A stretch of 64,000 nucleotides of DNA. Origin: Nostoc sp. FACHB-110 (GTDB lineage: Bacteria; Cyanobacteriota; Cyanobacteriia; Cyanobacteriales; Nostocaceae). Below the pieces are notes generated by a model. It was given only the letters and a program-made list of their open reading frames with translations, ran no database searches and was not told the DNA's origin. Made by a program: the position numbers and the translations under genes. The stretch covers positions 62,001-126,000 of the forward strand of contig NZ_JACJRU010000012.1 of the NCBI RefSeq assembly GCF_014697425.1, in the 5' to 3' direction. This document shows positions 38,216 through 47,733 of the stretch, piece by piece. Within the stretch, counting starts at the first letter, position 1. Every line of letters begins with the position of its first letter.

Positions 38216-39205
38216 ATGTCACAAGACAACCAAAATCCACAACCCCCTACTTCCCCTGAACCAAATAGAAATCGGTCTCGCCAAGCACGCAACCAGAGAC
38301 AGCAGCCGTTTTGGAAAATGGCAATTATCCGAGTTCTGCGGGGAACCATTGGGGTGTTAGAAACAGCAGTGGTCAAACTAGAGACTGCACCGCCTCCAGG
38401 GACAGAGACTTTAGGTTTTTGGGGTGGACTGTTAGCCAAAATTCGGTCTTTATTACCAGTAAATCTATCAAGACAGTTGTCAGACACGGCTTTGACAGGA
38501 ATTATTGCCGGAATTGCTGTGATTTTGGTTTGGACAACTTCTAACTTTTTGACGAATAAACCTCCTGAAATAGCCACAGTCCCCCCAGTTGAAGAAGTTC
38601 CTATACCTACGCCAACCCAAGCAACTCCACCAGAACCTCAACCGCTAGAAGCCACTCCCACGCCAACATTAGAACCAGAAGTAGATGTCACACCGGAACC
38701 AGAAGTAACTCCCACACCGGAACCAGAAGTCACACCTTCAGCAGACCCAGAACCAGAAGTAACTCCCACGCCGACACCAGAACCAACGCCGACACCAAAA
38801 GTAGAATTAACCCCAGAACAAATTTTGATTGCGGCTATTGAAAATCAAGTGGCAGAAATTAGCGATCGCATTGCCTCCGGTCTGATACAGTCAATTCAAG
38901 CTAACTTTCGCACTCTTCATCTCACTGTCAAAATTAGTAACGATTGGTACGCACTGAAAGAATCTCAACAAGACAAACTCGCAGCAGATATTTTACAACG
39001 GTCGCAAGAACTCGATTTTACTCATCTAGAAATTGTTGATCCTCAAGATAAATTGATTGCACGCAACCCAGTTGTCGGTAATCAGATCATCATTCTCAAA
39101 CGACGAGCGACAAATCTCATAGGACTAAAGGACTCATCAATGCAATTCTTTCCCTACACCCCACACCCTACACCCTACACCCAGCCTCAACAGAGAACTT
39201 TGTAA
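38216..39205 (+). CDS. Membrane protein with Pro/Glu/Thr-rich repeat and BON-like C-terminal domain
   Basis: The 329-residue protein has an N-terminus rich in Pro, Arg and Gln and an amphipathic region. A single membrane helix lies at about 93-112 (LTGIIAGIAVILVWTTSNFL). It is followed by about 75 residues of PTPEPEVTPTPEPEV-type repeats that should form an extended rod. A small alpha-beta domain (about 200-290; AIENQVAEISDRIASGLIQSIQANFRTLHLTVKIS... LAADILQRSQELDFTHLEIVD) follows. The tail YTPHPTPYTQPQ is read from ACACCCT heptamer-repeat DNA. The BON-like assignment is tentative. Likely a periplasm-spanning envelope protein. Confidence 0.75.
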   Translation: MSQDNQNPQPPTSPEPNRNRSRQARNQRQQPFWKMAIIRVLRGTIGVLETAVVKLETAPPPGTETLGFWGGLLAKIRSLLPVNLSRQLSDTALTGIIAGIAVILVWTTSNFLTNKPPEIATVPPVEEVPIPTPTQATPPEPQPLEATPTPTLEPEVDVTPEPEVTPTPEPEVTPSADPEPEVTPTPTPEPTPTPKVELTPEQILIAAIENQVAEISDRIASGLIQSIQANFRTLHLTVKISNDWYALKESQQDKLAADILQRSQELDFTHLEIVDPQDKLIARNPVVGNQIIILKRRATNLIGLKDSSMQFFPYTPHPTPYTQPQQRTL

Positions 39206-39325
39206 TTTACTGACTATCTCATCCCTAGGATAGAGTTCCTCATCTTAAATGATTTATGTGAAATCTTTCCTGATATAACAAAGAACAAAGCTAAAATAAA
39301 TGTTGAGTTTTTCAGCCAAATTTTG

Positions 39326-39357
39326 GAAAAGCCTGCTCTTGTCATTCAAGAACAGGC
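39326..39357 (-). terminator. Terminator of nanE
   Basis: On the minus strand GCCTGTTCTTG pairs with CAAGAGCAGGC (11 bp with one G-U wobble, 5-nt loop) and is followed by TTTTCC, 45 bp after the nanE stop. Confidence 0.7.
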
Positions 39358-39402
39358 CGGGTAATTTGTATCAGGATTTTTCTGAATTAGTATTAGGCAT
39401 TA

Positions 39403-40092
39403 TCAGGAATTTTGGAGTGCTTGTTGATAAATCTTCACTTGTACATCAATTCCCGTGATGGCAGTGCCAACTACAACAGCATAAGCACCCAAGTCTAAAG
39501 CTTGACGTGCCATCTGTGGCGAAGCTATACCGCCTTCACATATTACTGGTGTGTCTAATTCCGCCACTATCTGTCTTAACAGTTCCCAGCCAGGAGGAGA
39601 ATCGTTGTTAGTTTTGGCAGTATAGCCATATAGAGTTGTACCTAAAATATCTGCGCCTGCTATTGCAGCTGCTCTAGCGGCCTCAATAGTATCGACATCA
39701 GCCATAACTGGTTTACCCAATTGCTGATGAATGCGGTTAATTATATCCGCTACTGTCTCACCATCAGGTCGATGTCTTGTCGTTGCATCGATCGCAATTA
39801 TATCGGCTCCAGCCTCAGCCACCGCCGCCGCATGGTGGTACTGAGGTGTAATATACACATCATAATTAGATATTATTTGTTTCCACAGCCCAATAATTGG
39901 GGCTTTCACCCGCTCCCTAACTGCAACGATGTGGCTTGGTGTATCTATCCGTACACCAACTGCACCATTATTAACCGCAGCCTGCGCCATTGCCGCAATT
40001 ATCGTTGGTTCATGCAGAGGTGAATCAATAGGTGCTTGGCAAGAGACAATTAGCCCTTGTTTTAGGGTTTTAACTGAATAGTCATTTGTCAT
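39403..40092 (-). CDS. nanE: N-acetylmannosamine-6-phosphate 2-epimerase (NanE)
   Basis: This TIM-barrel enzyme interconverts ManNAc-6-P and GlcNAc-6-P. The 229-residue product is read from the ATG at 40092 (TNDYSVKTLKQGLIVSCQAP), equal to the usual length. An ATG at 40116 lies in an ATGACAAATGAC repeat and is less likely. Visible motifs are GLIVSCQAPIDSPLHEP, VGVRIDTPSHIVAV (catalytic region), IAIDATTRHRPDG, VMADVDTIEAARAA and ICEGGIASPQMARQALDLGAYAVVVGTAITG. No other sialic acid or ManNAc genes are near, so the substrate may come from cell-wall or glycan recycling. Confidence 0.9.
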   Translation of the reverse strand: MTNDYSVKTLKQGLIVSCQAPIDSPLHEPTIIAAMAQAAVNNGAVGVRIDTPSHIVAVRERVKAPIIGLWKQIISNYDVYITPQYHHAAAVAEAGADIIAIDATTRHRPDGETVADIINRIHQQLGKPVMADVDTIEAARAAAIAGADILGTTLYGYTAKTNNDSPPGWELLRQIVAELDTPVICEGGIASPQMARQALDLGAYAVVVGTAITGIDVQVKIYQQALQNS

Positions 40093-40181
40093 TTGTCCAT
40101 AGTCATGATTTGTCATTGGTCATTGGTTATACCATTTCACGAAAATCCTGATACAAATAAATTGGTTTTTAATTCTTTCTC

Positions 40182-40205
40182 CCTGCCCCCTGCTCCCTGC
40201 CCTTG
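40182..40205. repeat. C-rich heptamer repeat (CCCCCTG)
   Basis: CCCTGCCCCCTGCTCCCTGCCC between nanE and the kinase, part of a composite of three repeat types (ATGACAA, CCCCCTG, AGCACTC) in this spacer. Confidence 0.6.
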
Positions 40206-40227
40206 AAAGACACCCTTACCCCCCTGC

Positions 40228-40255
40228 ACCCACTCAGCACTCAGCACTCAGCACT
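40228..40255. repeat. Heptamer array AGCACTC that encodes the kinase C-terminus
   Basis: Four units of CACTCAG/AGCACTC. On the minus strand AGTGCTGAGTGCTGAGTG encodes the last residues KVLSAEC and the TGA of the adjacent kinase gene. Confidence 0.8.
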
Positions 40256-42228
40256 TTGCTTAACTGAACAGGTATCCATACAGTAAAAATCGAGCCGATG
40301 CCCACTGTGGATTCTACTTCAATTCGGCCACGATGCAGTTCTACAAGTTGTTTTGTTAAAGCTAAACCCAGTCCCGTACCTTCGTAGCGGCGACGATAGG
40401 GTGTATCGAGTTGCTGAAATTTCTCGAACATTACAGGTAATTGGTCTTCAGGAATGCCTATGCCTGTATCTTCGACTTGAAAAATGGCTGTATCTTCTTC
40501 CACCCAAAGCCGCAGAGTCACGCTGCCACCTTCGGGGGTAAATTTAATGGCATTGGTTAATAAATTCCAGAGAATTTGTTCTATACGCTCGGCATCGGCA
40601 CTAAAGCGATCGCGTTTTGGATCGATTTGCAAATCTAATTTGAGACTTACTTGTTGATTGTTTGCTTTATCTATTAACGCAGCAATAGCATTTTCGCCGA
40701 TCTTTGCCAAGGAAAATTCACTAATATTTAAAACCGTCTTACCCGCCTCAATTTGTGATAAATCGAGGATGTCATTAATCATTTCTAATAAATGTTCACC
40801 ACTGTCGTGGATTGTCTGCAAATAATCTCGCTGTCGTTGGCTCAATTCACCAATTGGCCAGCGTAACAGAGTAGAAGACATGCCAATCACATAAGTTAAC
40901 GGTGTCAGTAATTCATGGCTAATTGTGGCGAGAAATTCATTACGTAAGCGACTAGCGGCTTCTGCGGCTAGTAAAGCATCACGTAAAGCCATTGTCCGTT
41001 CTAGTACCCGTTGTTCGAGAGTTTGTTTTTCTTGCGTGAGAGATCGCATCAATTCCGATTGATGAATTGCGATCGCTAATTGTTCAGCAATAGAAGTCAA
41101 TAAATTTTTTTCGTTATCATTCCATTGACGGGTACTGTCACATTGATGAGCGATTAACAATCCCCAGAGTTTTTCTTCAAACATAATTGGTGCTGCTAAC
41201 TTGGCTCTGACTCGGTTAGCGCGGAGAAAATTCAACAAGCAATCTTCCAAGGCATAAGTTTTTTCCACATCCTCAACAACTAAGGTAAAACCTTGACGAT
41301 ACTTATCCCAACAAGCCGAATGGCGTGTAAAGCAGGTTGTTTCGTGACAATGTAAAACCGACGGAATCGCATCTGTCGCCTTAGCTTCATAGACAATACA
41401 ACCCCCGTAATTTTGGCAGTCTTGTGTGAGGGGTTGATGATTATTTTGCTGTTTAAGCGTTGAGTTTTGGGTATTAACTTTTGAAGCTTCAAATTTATAT
41501 ATTACTAACCTGTCCAACTTCAAAAAATCACGCACTTGAGCGATTGCTGTTGCCATAATAACTGGCAAATCTAAACTTTTACGGATTTGAGTTGTGACTT
41601 GATTTAATAATCTTTCTTGAGATATTTGTTTTTGCAAAGCAATTTCGATTGCTTGACAGAAATTTTCGCCCTGATTTGCGCTTACAGTTTCGGTTACTGC
41701 CTGATTCTTGTGTGATAGCAGATATTCTAATAATAATAGTGTGAATTGACTTTGAAGCGTAGCATCATTAGGACGAAGAATTTGACTGTAGAATTCCAGA
41801 TTGTGATGCGTATCAGAATCACTCGCAAACAAATCCTTCAATTTGCCAATAAAAGAAGCGATCGCTTCTGAATTAAAGGTAAAGTGAGTGTTAAGTGCTG
41901 TTAGCGGTAGCGGGAGTTGAGCAGCGTGTTGAGTGCTGTTAGCGGTAGCGGGAGTTGAGCAGCGTGCTGAGTGAGAGTTTTCCTCCGTTTCCGACTGCTG
42001 CTGCTCAAAGCAACCGAACAAAAGCGCACTAAACTGCTCAGAAACAACCAATGTAAATCTTTGGATTTGCCATTCTTCAGGTATGATAATTCTCGCTAGC
42101 ACGGCTTCTGTCAGTACTAGTACAGAACTTTCCACAGATTGAGCCATTTGCTGTAATAATTCCCCAAGCTGATTAAATACAACTAAAGGCAAACTTTGAG
42201 AAAAGCTCAAATCAGGTGAACTAAGCAT
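40234..42228 (-). CDS. GAF-domain histidine kinase with CBCR-like cysteines
   Basis: The 664-residue protein is read from the ATG at 42228. The N-terminal region (1-75) is of a type seen before GAF sensors in cyanobacteria but unnamed here. Residues 85-115 come from a 38-bp tandem duplication. The GAF domain (about 205-395) has ETTCF at 296-300 (C299), EDCLLNFL (C330), RVRAKLAAPI and LWGLLIAHQC, i.e. the layout of a bilin-binding CBCR-type GAF with Leu instead of His after the canonical Cys. Then come a coiled coil, HisKA (FLATISHELLTPLTYVI, His438), and HATPase (NLLTNAIKFTPEGG, DTGIGIP, GTGLGLAL). No receiver. The last seven residues are repeat-encoded. Confidence 0.85.
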   Translation of the reverse strand: MLSSPDLSFSQSLPLVVFNQLGELLQQMAQSVESSVLVLTEAVLARIIIPEEWQIQRFTLVVSEQFSALLFGCFEQQQSETEENSHSARCSTPATANSTQHAAQLPLPLTALNTHFTFNSEAIASFIGKLKDLFASDSDTHHNLEFYSQILRPNDATLQSQFTLLLLEYLLSHKNQAVTETVSANQGENFCQAIEIALQKQISQERLLNQVTTQIRKSLDLPVIMATAIAQVRDFLKLDRLVIYKFEASKVNTQNSTLKQQNNHQPLTQDCQNYGGCIVYEAKATDAIPSVLHCHETTCFTRHSACWDKYRQGFTLVVEDVEKTYALEDCLLNFLRANRVRAKLAAPIMFEEKLWGLLIAHQCDSTRQWNDNEKNLLTSIAEQLAIAIHQSELMRSLTQEKQTLEQRVLERTMALRDALLAAEAASRLRNEFLATISHELLTPLTYVIGMSSTLLRWPIGELSQRQRDYLQTIHDSGEHLLEMINDILDLSQIEAGKTVLNISEFSLAKIGENAIAALIDKANNQQVSLKLDLQIDPKRDRFSADAERIEQILWNLLTNAIKFTPEGGSVTLRLWVEEDTAIFQVEDTGIGIPEDQLPVMFEKFQQLDTPYRRRYEGTGLGLALTKQLVELHRGRIEVESTVGIGSIFTVWIPVQLSKVLSAEC

Positions 42229-42364
42229 TTTCAATGGTCGGGTGAGAGGGGGTAACTAACCAGTGTCTAGGAAAAATGACTTTCCTTTCAGCAGCTGGTT
42301 TTGCTAGGCTGAAATGTTTTTTAATCGTGTTCTAACCAACAGTTTAAGACGGTAAGGCGGGATC

Positions 42365-45300
42365 ATGCATCGAATAAATGCTAAATCAGTCGGATGGAAT
42401 CAGTCAGAAGGGTTAATTTTTCTAGAACAAACTCCCGCGCCGTTTGTATTTATTACAGCTGCGGATACTGACATTCAAACTTTGGCAGCAGCAGTTACCA
42501 AATTACCGACAAATTTTCCTGCATTAAGAGTCGCTAACTTATTGCAGTTACAACAACAAATTACTATTGATACATATAGCGAGCAAGTGTTAGAACTTGC
42601 TGAGGTAATTATTTTACGTCTTTTAGGCGGACGTGCATACTGGGCTTACGGTTTAGAAGTAGTGCAGGAAATTGTACAACGTAACGGTACAACCTTAATT
42701 GTAATGCCAGGAGATGACGCGCTTGATCCTGAATTAGTAGCTCAATCTACTGTTTCTGTAGATATTGTTAACAGAGTATGGCAATATTTCCGCGAAGGCG
42801 GTGTTAATAATTTTGTTAATGCTTTAAAATTTATCGCTGATACTTGCTCAAATACATCCTTTCATCCCCTACCACCGCAAATTGTTCCTCGCGTGGGTTT
42901 GTATGAATGGAAAATAGGGAATAGTGAGTTGGGAGATAAGAGAGATATTCAGGAAATTTTCACCCTTGCCCCCCTGCCCCCCTGCCCCCCTGCCCCCCAT
43001 CCTCCACTCCCCAAAGTCGGTATTTTGTTCTATCGCGCGCATTATCTAGCTGGCAATACTAAGGTGATTGATGCTTTGTGTGCAGCCTTAGCTCAAAGAA
43101 ACTTACAACCAATCCCAGTTTTTGTTTCTTCCCTACGTGACCCCAGCGTTCAAGATGAATTGAGCGAATTTTTCCAGCCCAAAGATGCAGAACAAATTAC
43201 AGTACTTTTAAATACCACTAGTTTTTCTCTAGCCCGTCTAGATACTGAAACACCAGAAACAGACCTGTGGCAAAAATTTGATGTGCCAGTGTTCCAAGTC
43301 ATTCTGAGCGGTGGTTCCGTTGAGACGTGGGAATCGCAATCTCAAGGGTTATCTCCCCGTGATATCGCTATGAACGTGGCACTACCAGAAGTAGATGGCA
43401 GAATTATTAGCCGTGCTGTATCTTTTAAAGCTTTGCAAACACGTAATCCTGACATAGAAACAGATGTAGTCGTTTATGAACCAGTGAGCGATCGCATTGA
43501 TTTTGTCGCTCAACTCGCTGCTAATTGGGTCAGATTGCGTTCCAAACCAACCCAAGAACGCCGCATTGCCCTAATTTTGGCTAACTACCCCAACCGCGAC
43601 GGTCGCCTTGCTAACGGTGTGGGTTTAGATACACCAGCAAGTTGTGTAGAAATCCTCAAAGCCTTACAACTTGCTGGTTATGAATTAGATAACGTACCAA
43701 CTGATGGAAATGAGTTGATTCAATTCTTGACAGATGGTGTCACCAATGACCCCGAAGCCAGAGAATTACGCCCAATACATCAGAGTCTTTCAATTGAAGC
43801 ATATCAGGAATATTTCGCCTCATTACCAGAATCAGTCAAGCAAGGTATTAATGAACGATGGGGAGTCGGGAGTCGGGAAGAGGCAACGGGGGAGGGGGTA
43901 GGGGGCAGAGGGGAAAACAGTTCCCCCTTTCCCATTCCCGGCATTCAACTCGGCAACATTTTCGTAGGTATACAACCAGCGCGGGGTTATGACCTTGACC
44001 CTAGTTTGAATTATCACGCCCCAGATTTAGAACCAACTCACGCTTATCTAGCTTTTTACTATTGGGTAAGAGAATGCTTTGGTGCTGATGCTGTCGTACA
44101 CGTTGGTAAACATGGCAACTTAGAATGGCTACCAGGCAAAAGTTTAGCTTTATCCAGCAATTGTTATCCCGAAGTTGCCTTCGGTGCAATGCCCCATTTT
44201 TACCCGTTTATCGTCAACGATCCTGGCGAGGGTTCCCAAGCTAAACGCCGCGCCCAAGCCGTGATTATCGACCACCTCACCCCACCAATGACCCGTGCAG
44301 AATTGTATGGGGCCTTGCAACAGTTAGAAAACTTAATTGATGAGTTTTACGAAGCCGAAAGTTTAGACCCTTCAAGATTACCAGCCATCCGCGATCGCAT
44401 CCGCGAACTCGTCATCAAAGAAAACCTGCACCTAGACTTAGGACTAGAAAACAAAGAAGCAATCTTCAACTTTGAACTATCAATATTAAACTCATTAGAT
44501 GGCTATCTATGCGAACTCAAAGAAGCCCAAATCCGCGACGGCTTACATATATTTGGGCAATGTCCCCAAGGTAGACAACTGCGAGACTTAATAGTTGCGA
44601 TCGCCCGCATCCCCAACCGCCACTCCATCGGCATCACCCGCGCCCTAGCCCAAGCCTGGGGACTAGACATAGACCCCCTCACAGACGAATTTAGCTCCTT
44701 ATTCATCTTCCCCAACTCCCACTCCGCGCGGCAGTCGCTACAACGGGGGGAACCCCCGCAACGCGCTGCCTTGCCTTTGCGCCTTTGCGCGAAACTCCAA
44801 TCCTGCCGCACCATCGGCGATGTAGTCGAACTCCTAGAACAACAAGCCGCCGAACTAATAGAACAACTCCCCACCCTCCCCCCTTCCCCCCTCTCCACTA
44901 CCCTAGACTGGATCAACACCAAACTCCTCCCCGCCCTTCAACAAACCCCCGCCGAAATCACCAACTTACTCCACGGACTTGAGGGCGGATATGTCCCGAG
45001 CGGTGCTTCCGGCGCACCCACACGCGGCAGACCAGAAGTCCTGCCAACTGGCAAAAACTTTTACTCAGTAGATATCCGCGCCTTACCCACAGAAACAGCC
45101 TGGGATGTTGGCAGAAAAGCCGCCGAGAACTTAATCGAAGCCTATACTCAAGAGCATGGTGAGTATCCCAAAACACTAGGATTATCTTTATGGGGTACAG
45201 CTACAATGCGAACTGGTGGCGATGACATTGCCGAAGCCTTAGCATTGTTAGGTGTGCGTCCTGTGTGGGATGGGGCAGCGCGGCGAGTCGTCGATTTTGA

Positions 45301-46294
45301 AATTTTACCGTTGTCGATTTTGGGTCGTCCGCGAGTGGATGTCACCTTAAGAATTTCTGGATTTTTCCGCGATGCGTTCCCTAATCTGATTGACTTATTT
45401 GAACAAGCGGTGACAGCAGTTGCCGCCTTAGATGAATCTCTAGAAGAAAATCCCTTAGCGGTGCAAGTTCAGCAAGATACTGAGTATTGGATAACCCAAG
45501 GTTTAACACCAGAGGCGGCCCAAGTGCGATCGCTTTATCGCATTTTTGGCTCGCAACCTGGTGCTTACGGAGCAGGAATTCAAGGTTTAATTGAATCGCA
45601 AAATTGGACTGATGACCAAGATTTAGCCCGTGCTTATATCAACTGGAGTTGTTACGCCTACACCAGCCTGACTGCTACCCAAGAAAAGGGTAAACTCACA
45701 GGAATCGCTGCACCAGAAGCATTCCAGCAGCGTTTACAGCAAATGCAAATTGTTCTGCACAACCAAGACAACCGCGAACATGATTTGCTCGATTCTGATG
45801 ATTATTATCAATTTCAAGGTGGTTTAGCAGTTGCTGTCCGTTCTCTGCAAGGCAAAAATCCCCAAATTTACTTTGGCGACAATTCTATTCCCGCTAATCC
45901 CCGCATTCGCCAACTGAAAGAAGAAATTGCGCGGGTGTATCGTTCGCGTGTAATTAATCCTAAGTGGATTGCCGGAGTCATGCGCCACGGTTATAAAGGT
46001 GCATTTGAAATGTCAGCAACCGTTGATTTTCTGTTTGCCTACGATGCCACAACCAAATGCGTAGAAGATTATATGTATCAAGGCATAGCAGAGTCTTATC
46101 TGTTTGATCCAACTGTTGTAGGCTTTATTCAGTACAATAATCCTCATACGTTGCGTGATATTGCTGAAAGATTACTTGAAGCACACCAGCGTGGTTTATG
46201 GGAAAATGTGGATATACTGACACTAGAAAATTTAAGAAGTTTAGTACATCAAGCCGAAGCAGCCATCGAAGAAAAATATATTCCAGATAAATAA
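42365..46294 (+). CDS. cobN: Cobaltochelatase, CobN subunit
   Basis: CobN is the large subunit that inserts Co2+ into hydrogenobyrinate a,c-diamide or a related corrinoid, with ATPase partners CobS/T or ChlI/D-like proteins. Of 1309 residues, LHLDLGLE, HVGKHGNLEWLPGKSLALS, LPTGKNFYSVDIRALPTETAWDVGRKAAENLI and LSLWGTATMRTGGDDIAEALALLGVRPVWD are typical CobN/BchH/ChlH-superfamily motifs. GGYVPSGASGAPTRGRPEVLP is CobN-like. Three in-frame low-complexity inserts (about residues 200-218, 498-523 and 790-812) are encoded by intergenic-type repeats. No B12 riboswitch is visible upstream. No partner subunit is next to it. Confidence 0.92.
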   Translation: MHRINAKSVGWNQSEGLIFLEQTPAPFVFITAADTDIQTLAAAVTKLPTNFPALRVANLLQLQQQITIDTYSEQVLELAEVIILRLLGGRAYWAYGLEVVQEIVQRNGTTLIVMPGDDALDPELVAQSTVSVDIVNRVWQYFREGGVNNFVNALKFIADTCSNTSFHPLPPQIVPRVGLYEWKIGNSELGDKRDIQEIFTLAPLPPCPPAPHPPLPKVGILFYRAHYLAGNTKVIDALCAALAQRNLQPIPVFVSSLRDPSVQDELSEFFQPKDAEQITVLLNTTSFSLARLDTETPETDLWQKFDVPVFQVILSGGSVETWESQSQGLSPRDIAMNVALPEVDGRIISRAVSFKALQTRNPDIETDVVVYEPVSDRIDFVAQLAANWVRLRSKPTQERRIALILANYPNRDGRLANGVGLDTPASCVEILKALQLAGYELDNVPTDGNELIQFLTDGVTNDPEARELRPIHQSLSIEAYQEYFASLPESVKQGINERWGVGSREEATGEGVGGRGENSSPFPIPGIQLGNIFVGIQPARGYDLDPSLNYHAPDLEPTHAYLAFYYWVRECFGADAVVHVGKHGNLEWLPGKSLALSSNCYPEVAFGAMPHFYPFIVNDPGEGSQAKRRAQAVIIDHLTPPMTRAELYGALQQLENLIDEFYEAESLDPSRLPAIRDRIRELVIKENLHLDLGLENKEAIFNFELSILNSLDGYLCELKEAQIRDGLHIFGQCPQGRQLRDLIVAIARIPNRHSIGITRALAQAWGLDIDPLTDEFSSLFIFPNSHSARQSLQRGEPPQRAALPLRLCAKLQSCRTIGDVVELLEQQAAELIEQLPTLPPSPLSTTLDWINTKLLPALQQTPAEITNLLHGLEGGYVPSGASGAPTRGRPEVLPTGKNFYSVDIRALPTETAWDVGRKAAENLIEAYTQEHGEYPKTLGLSLWGTATMRTGGDDIAEALALLGVRPVWDGAARRVVDFEILPLSILGRPRVDVTLRISGFFRDAFPNLIDLFEQAVTAVAALDESLEENPLAVQVQQDTEYWITQGLTPEAAQVRSLYRIFGSQPGAYGAGIQGLIESQNWTDDQDLARAYINWSCYAYTSLTATQEKGKLTGIAAPEAFQQRLQQMQIVLHNQDNREHDLLDSDDYYQFQGGLAVAVRSLQGKNPQIYFGDNSIPANPRIRQLKEEIARVYRSRVINPKWIAGVMRHGYKGAFEMSATVDFLFAYDATTKCVEDYMYQGIAESYLFDPTVVGFIQYNNPHTLRDIAERLLEAHQRGLWENVDILTLENLRSLVHQAEAAIEEKYIPDK

Positions 46295-46312
46295 ATGGTG
46301 TAGGAATCTACT

Positions 46313-47503
46313 ATGGACAACCTTGCATATTTGCACCTAGCTTTCGCCTATGAAGACTGTGAACCCAGTGAATTAATATCGCTGAGTGCTTTGTTAGACC
46401 AAGCATCTGCGCCAAACTGGAGTAAGCTTTCAAGTAAGGCTTGGAAGTATATGTTACCTCTGGCGCTTACCTTGTCTATTCTCAGTATGGTCAATAGTGT
46501 CTTGGCTCTAGAAAGAGGTGATCAAGGCCCCTCTGTGAGAAATCTGCAACAAAAACTACAACAAGCTGGTTATTATCAAGCTCCGATTACTCAAGTTTAT
46601 GATTTTCCCACAGAAGAAGCTGTTCGACGTTTCCAAAAAGCCGCAGGTTTACCAGTTGATGGTGTAGTGGGAACCACCACTCTGCAAAAATTAGATAACT
46701 GGCGCAAAACATCTGCAAATAGCCAACCCAAAAAAGCAACTTTGGTGCGGACAACTCAAACAACTAAAGTTGCAAATACGAGGACACCAGCCCAAAAAAC
46801 TAGGGTTGCAGCTGCTAGTGCTAGTACACCAGTCCAAAACACTCCAACCCAAGCTACCAAGCGTAGCAATTCCCAATACCTGATGAAAGGTGATGAAGGG
46901 GAAGACGTAAGAGTTTTACAAGAAAAACTGCGCGTGGCTGGTTATTATTACGGAAACGCCACAGGTATATTCGGGCCAATCACCGAAGAATCAGTTAAAC
47001 GTTTCCAAGATGCTTATAATTTGAATGTTGATGGCATTGTTGGCCCGGCAACTCTTAGCAAACTCCCCCAAAGTGGTGTAGGCTATGGCGAGGATTCTCC
47101 AGCAAAAAAAGCAGCTGATAGAGATAATCTTCGCATGGGCGATCGCGGTGAAGCAGTCAGAGTTCTCCAAGAACAATTAATCAAAGCTGGATACTTACAG
47201 GGAGAGCCAAATGGCTACTTTGGTTCTTACACTTCCGATGCAGTACGTCGCTTCCAGTCTGACAATTACTTAGCAGCCAGTGGTGTAGCAGGCCCTACGA
47301 CTCGCGCTCGCTTATATAGCAAAGTGAACACCGCACCAAAAAGCAACTTTAGTGTGTTGGAAATTCAAAGAAGACTCCGAGACAAAGGCTTTTACAAAGG
47401 TAAGCTAACGGGTGTAATGGCAGACGACACAAAAAAAGCAATCAAGCAAGCCCAAGAATTTTATGGTGTCAGCCTCAGTGATATTAGAAGCGGACGGTTT
47501 TAA
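46313..47503 (+). CDS. Membrane-anchored protein with four peptidoglycan-binding (PG_binding_1) repeats
   Basis: The 396-residue protein has a cytoplasmic stretch (1-44), then one hydrophobic segment (about 45-62, MLPLALTLSILSMVNSVLALE), which could also act as a signal. Four PGB_1 units follow, with D-G-x-V-G-x-x-T signatures: LERGDQGPSVRNLQ... (67-127), LMKGDEGEDVRVLQEKL (about 190-250), LRMGDRGEAVRVLQEQL (about 272-336) and a divergent last one (345-392). A Thr/Ala/Lys-rich spacer lies after the first. No hydrolase domain. It corresponds in position and type to Anabaena alr1690, whose transcript runs on as the furA antisense RNA. It starts 18 bp after cobN and may be cotranscribed. Confidence 0.88.
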   Translation: MDNLAYLHLAFAYEDCEPSELISLSALLDQASAPNWSKLSSKAWKYMLPLALTLSILSMVNSVLALERGDQGPSVRNLQQKLQQAGYYQAPITQVYDFPTEEAVRRFQKAAGLPVDGVVGTTTLQKLDNWRKTSANSQPKKATLVRTTQTTKVANTRTPAQKTRVAAASASTPVQNTPTQATKRSNSQYLMKGDEGEDVRVLQEKLRVAGYYYGNATGIFGPITEESVKRFQDAYNLNVDGIVGPATLSKLPQSGVGYGEDSPAKKAADRDNLRMGDRGEAVRVLQEQLIKAGYLQGEPNGYFGSYTSDAVRRFQSDNYLAASGVAGPTTRARLYSKVNTAPKSNFSVLEIQRRLRDKGFYKGKLTGVMADDTKKAIKQAQEFYGVSLSDIRSGRF

Positions 47504-47733
47504 CATCCGCTTAGGTTTGCCAATGTGAATCCCCAAATGGTTACTTGCCTCCGATAACTCTACCAATTTTAGATTTTAGATTGCTGATAGCGCAGCAAAA
47601 CGCAAGTGTGCAAAAGCCTTTGAGATTTTTTGGATTCATAACCTAGAAAACAGGAGTTTAGGTAATTGCTCAATCCAAAATTTAAAATCCAAAATTGATT
47701 TGAGTAACTTCTTTTGGTTATCCAGCCCCAATG

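Noticed and set aside
42235-42364. Cobalamin riboswitch upstream of cobN
   Set aside because: No B12-box-like sequence and too little space for the aptamer.
44503-44922. 139-residue frame antisense to cobN
   Set aside because: Composition follows the GC-rich cobN codons; cobN is unmistakable on the other strand.
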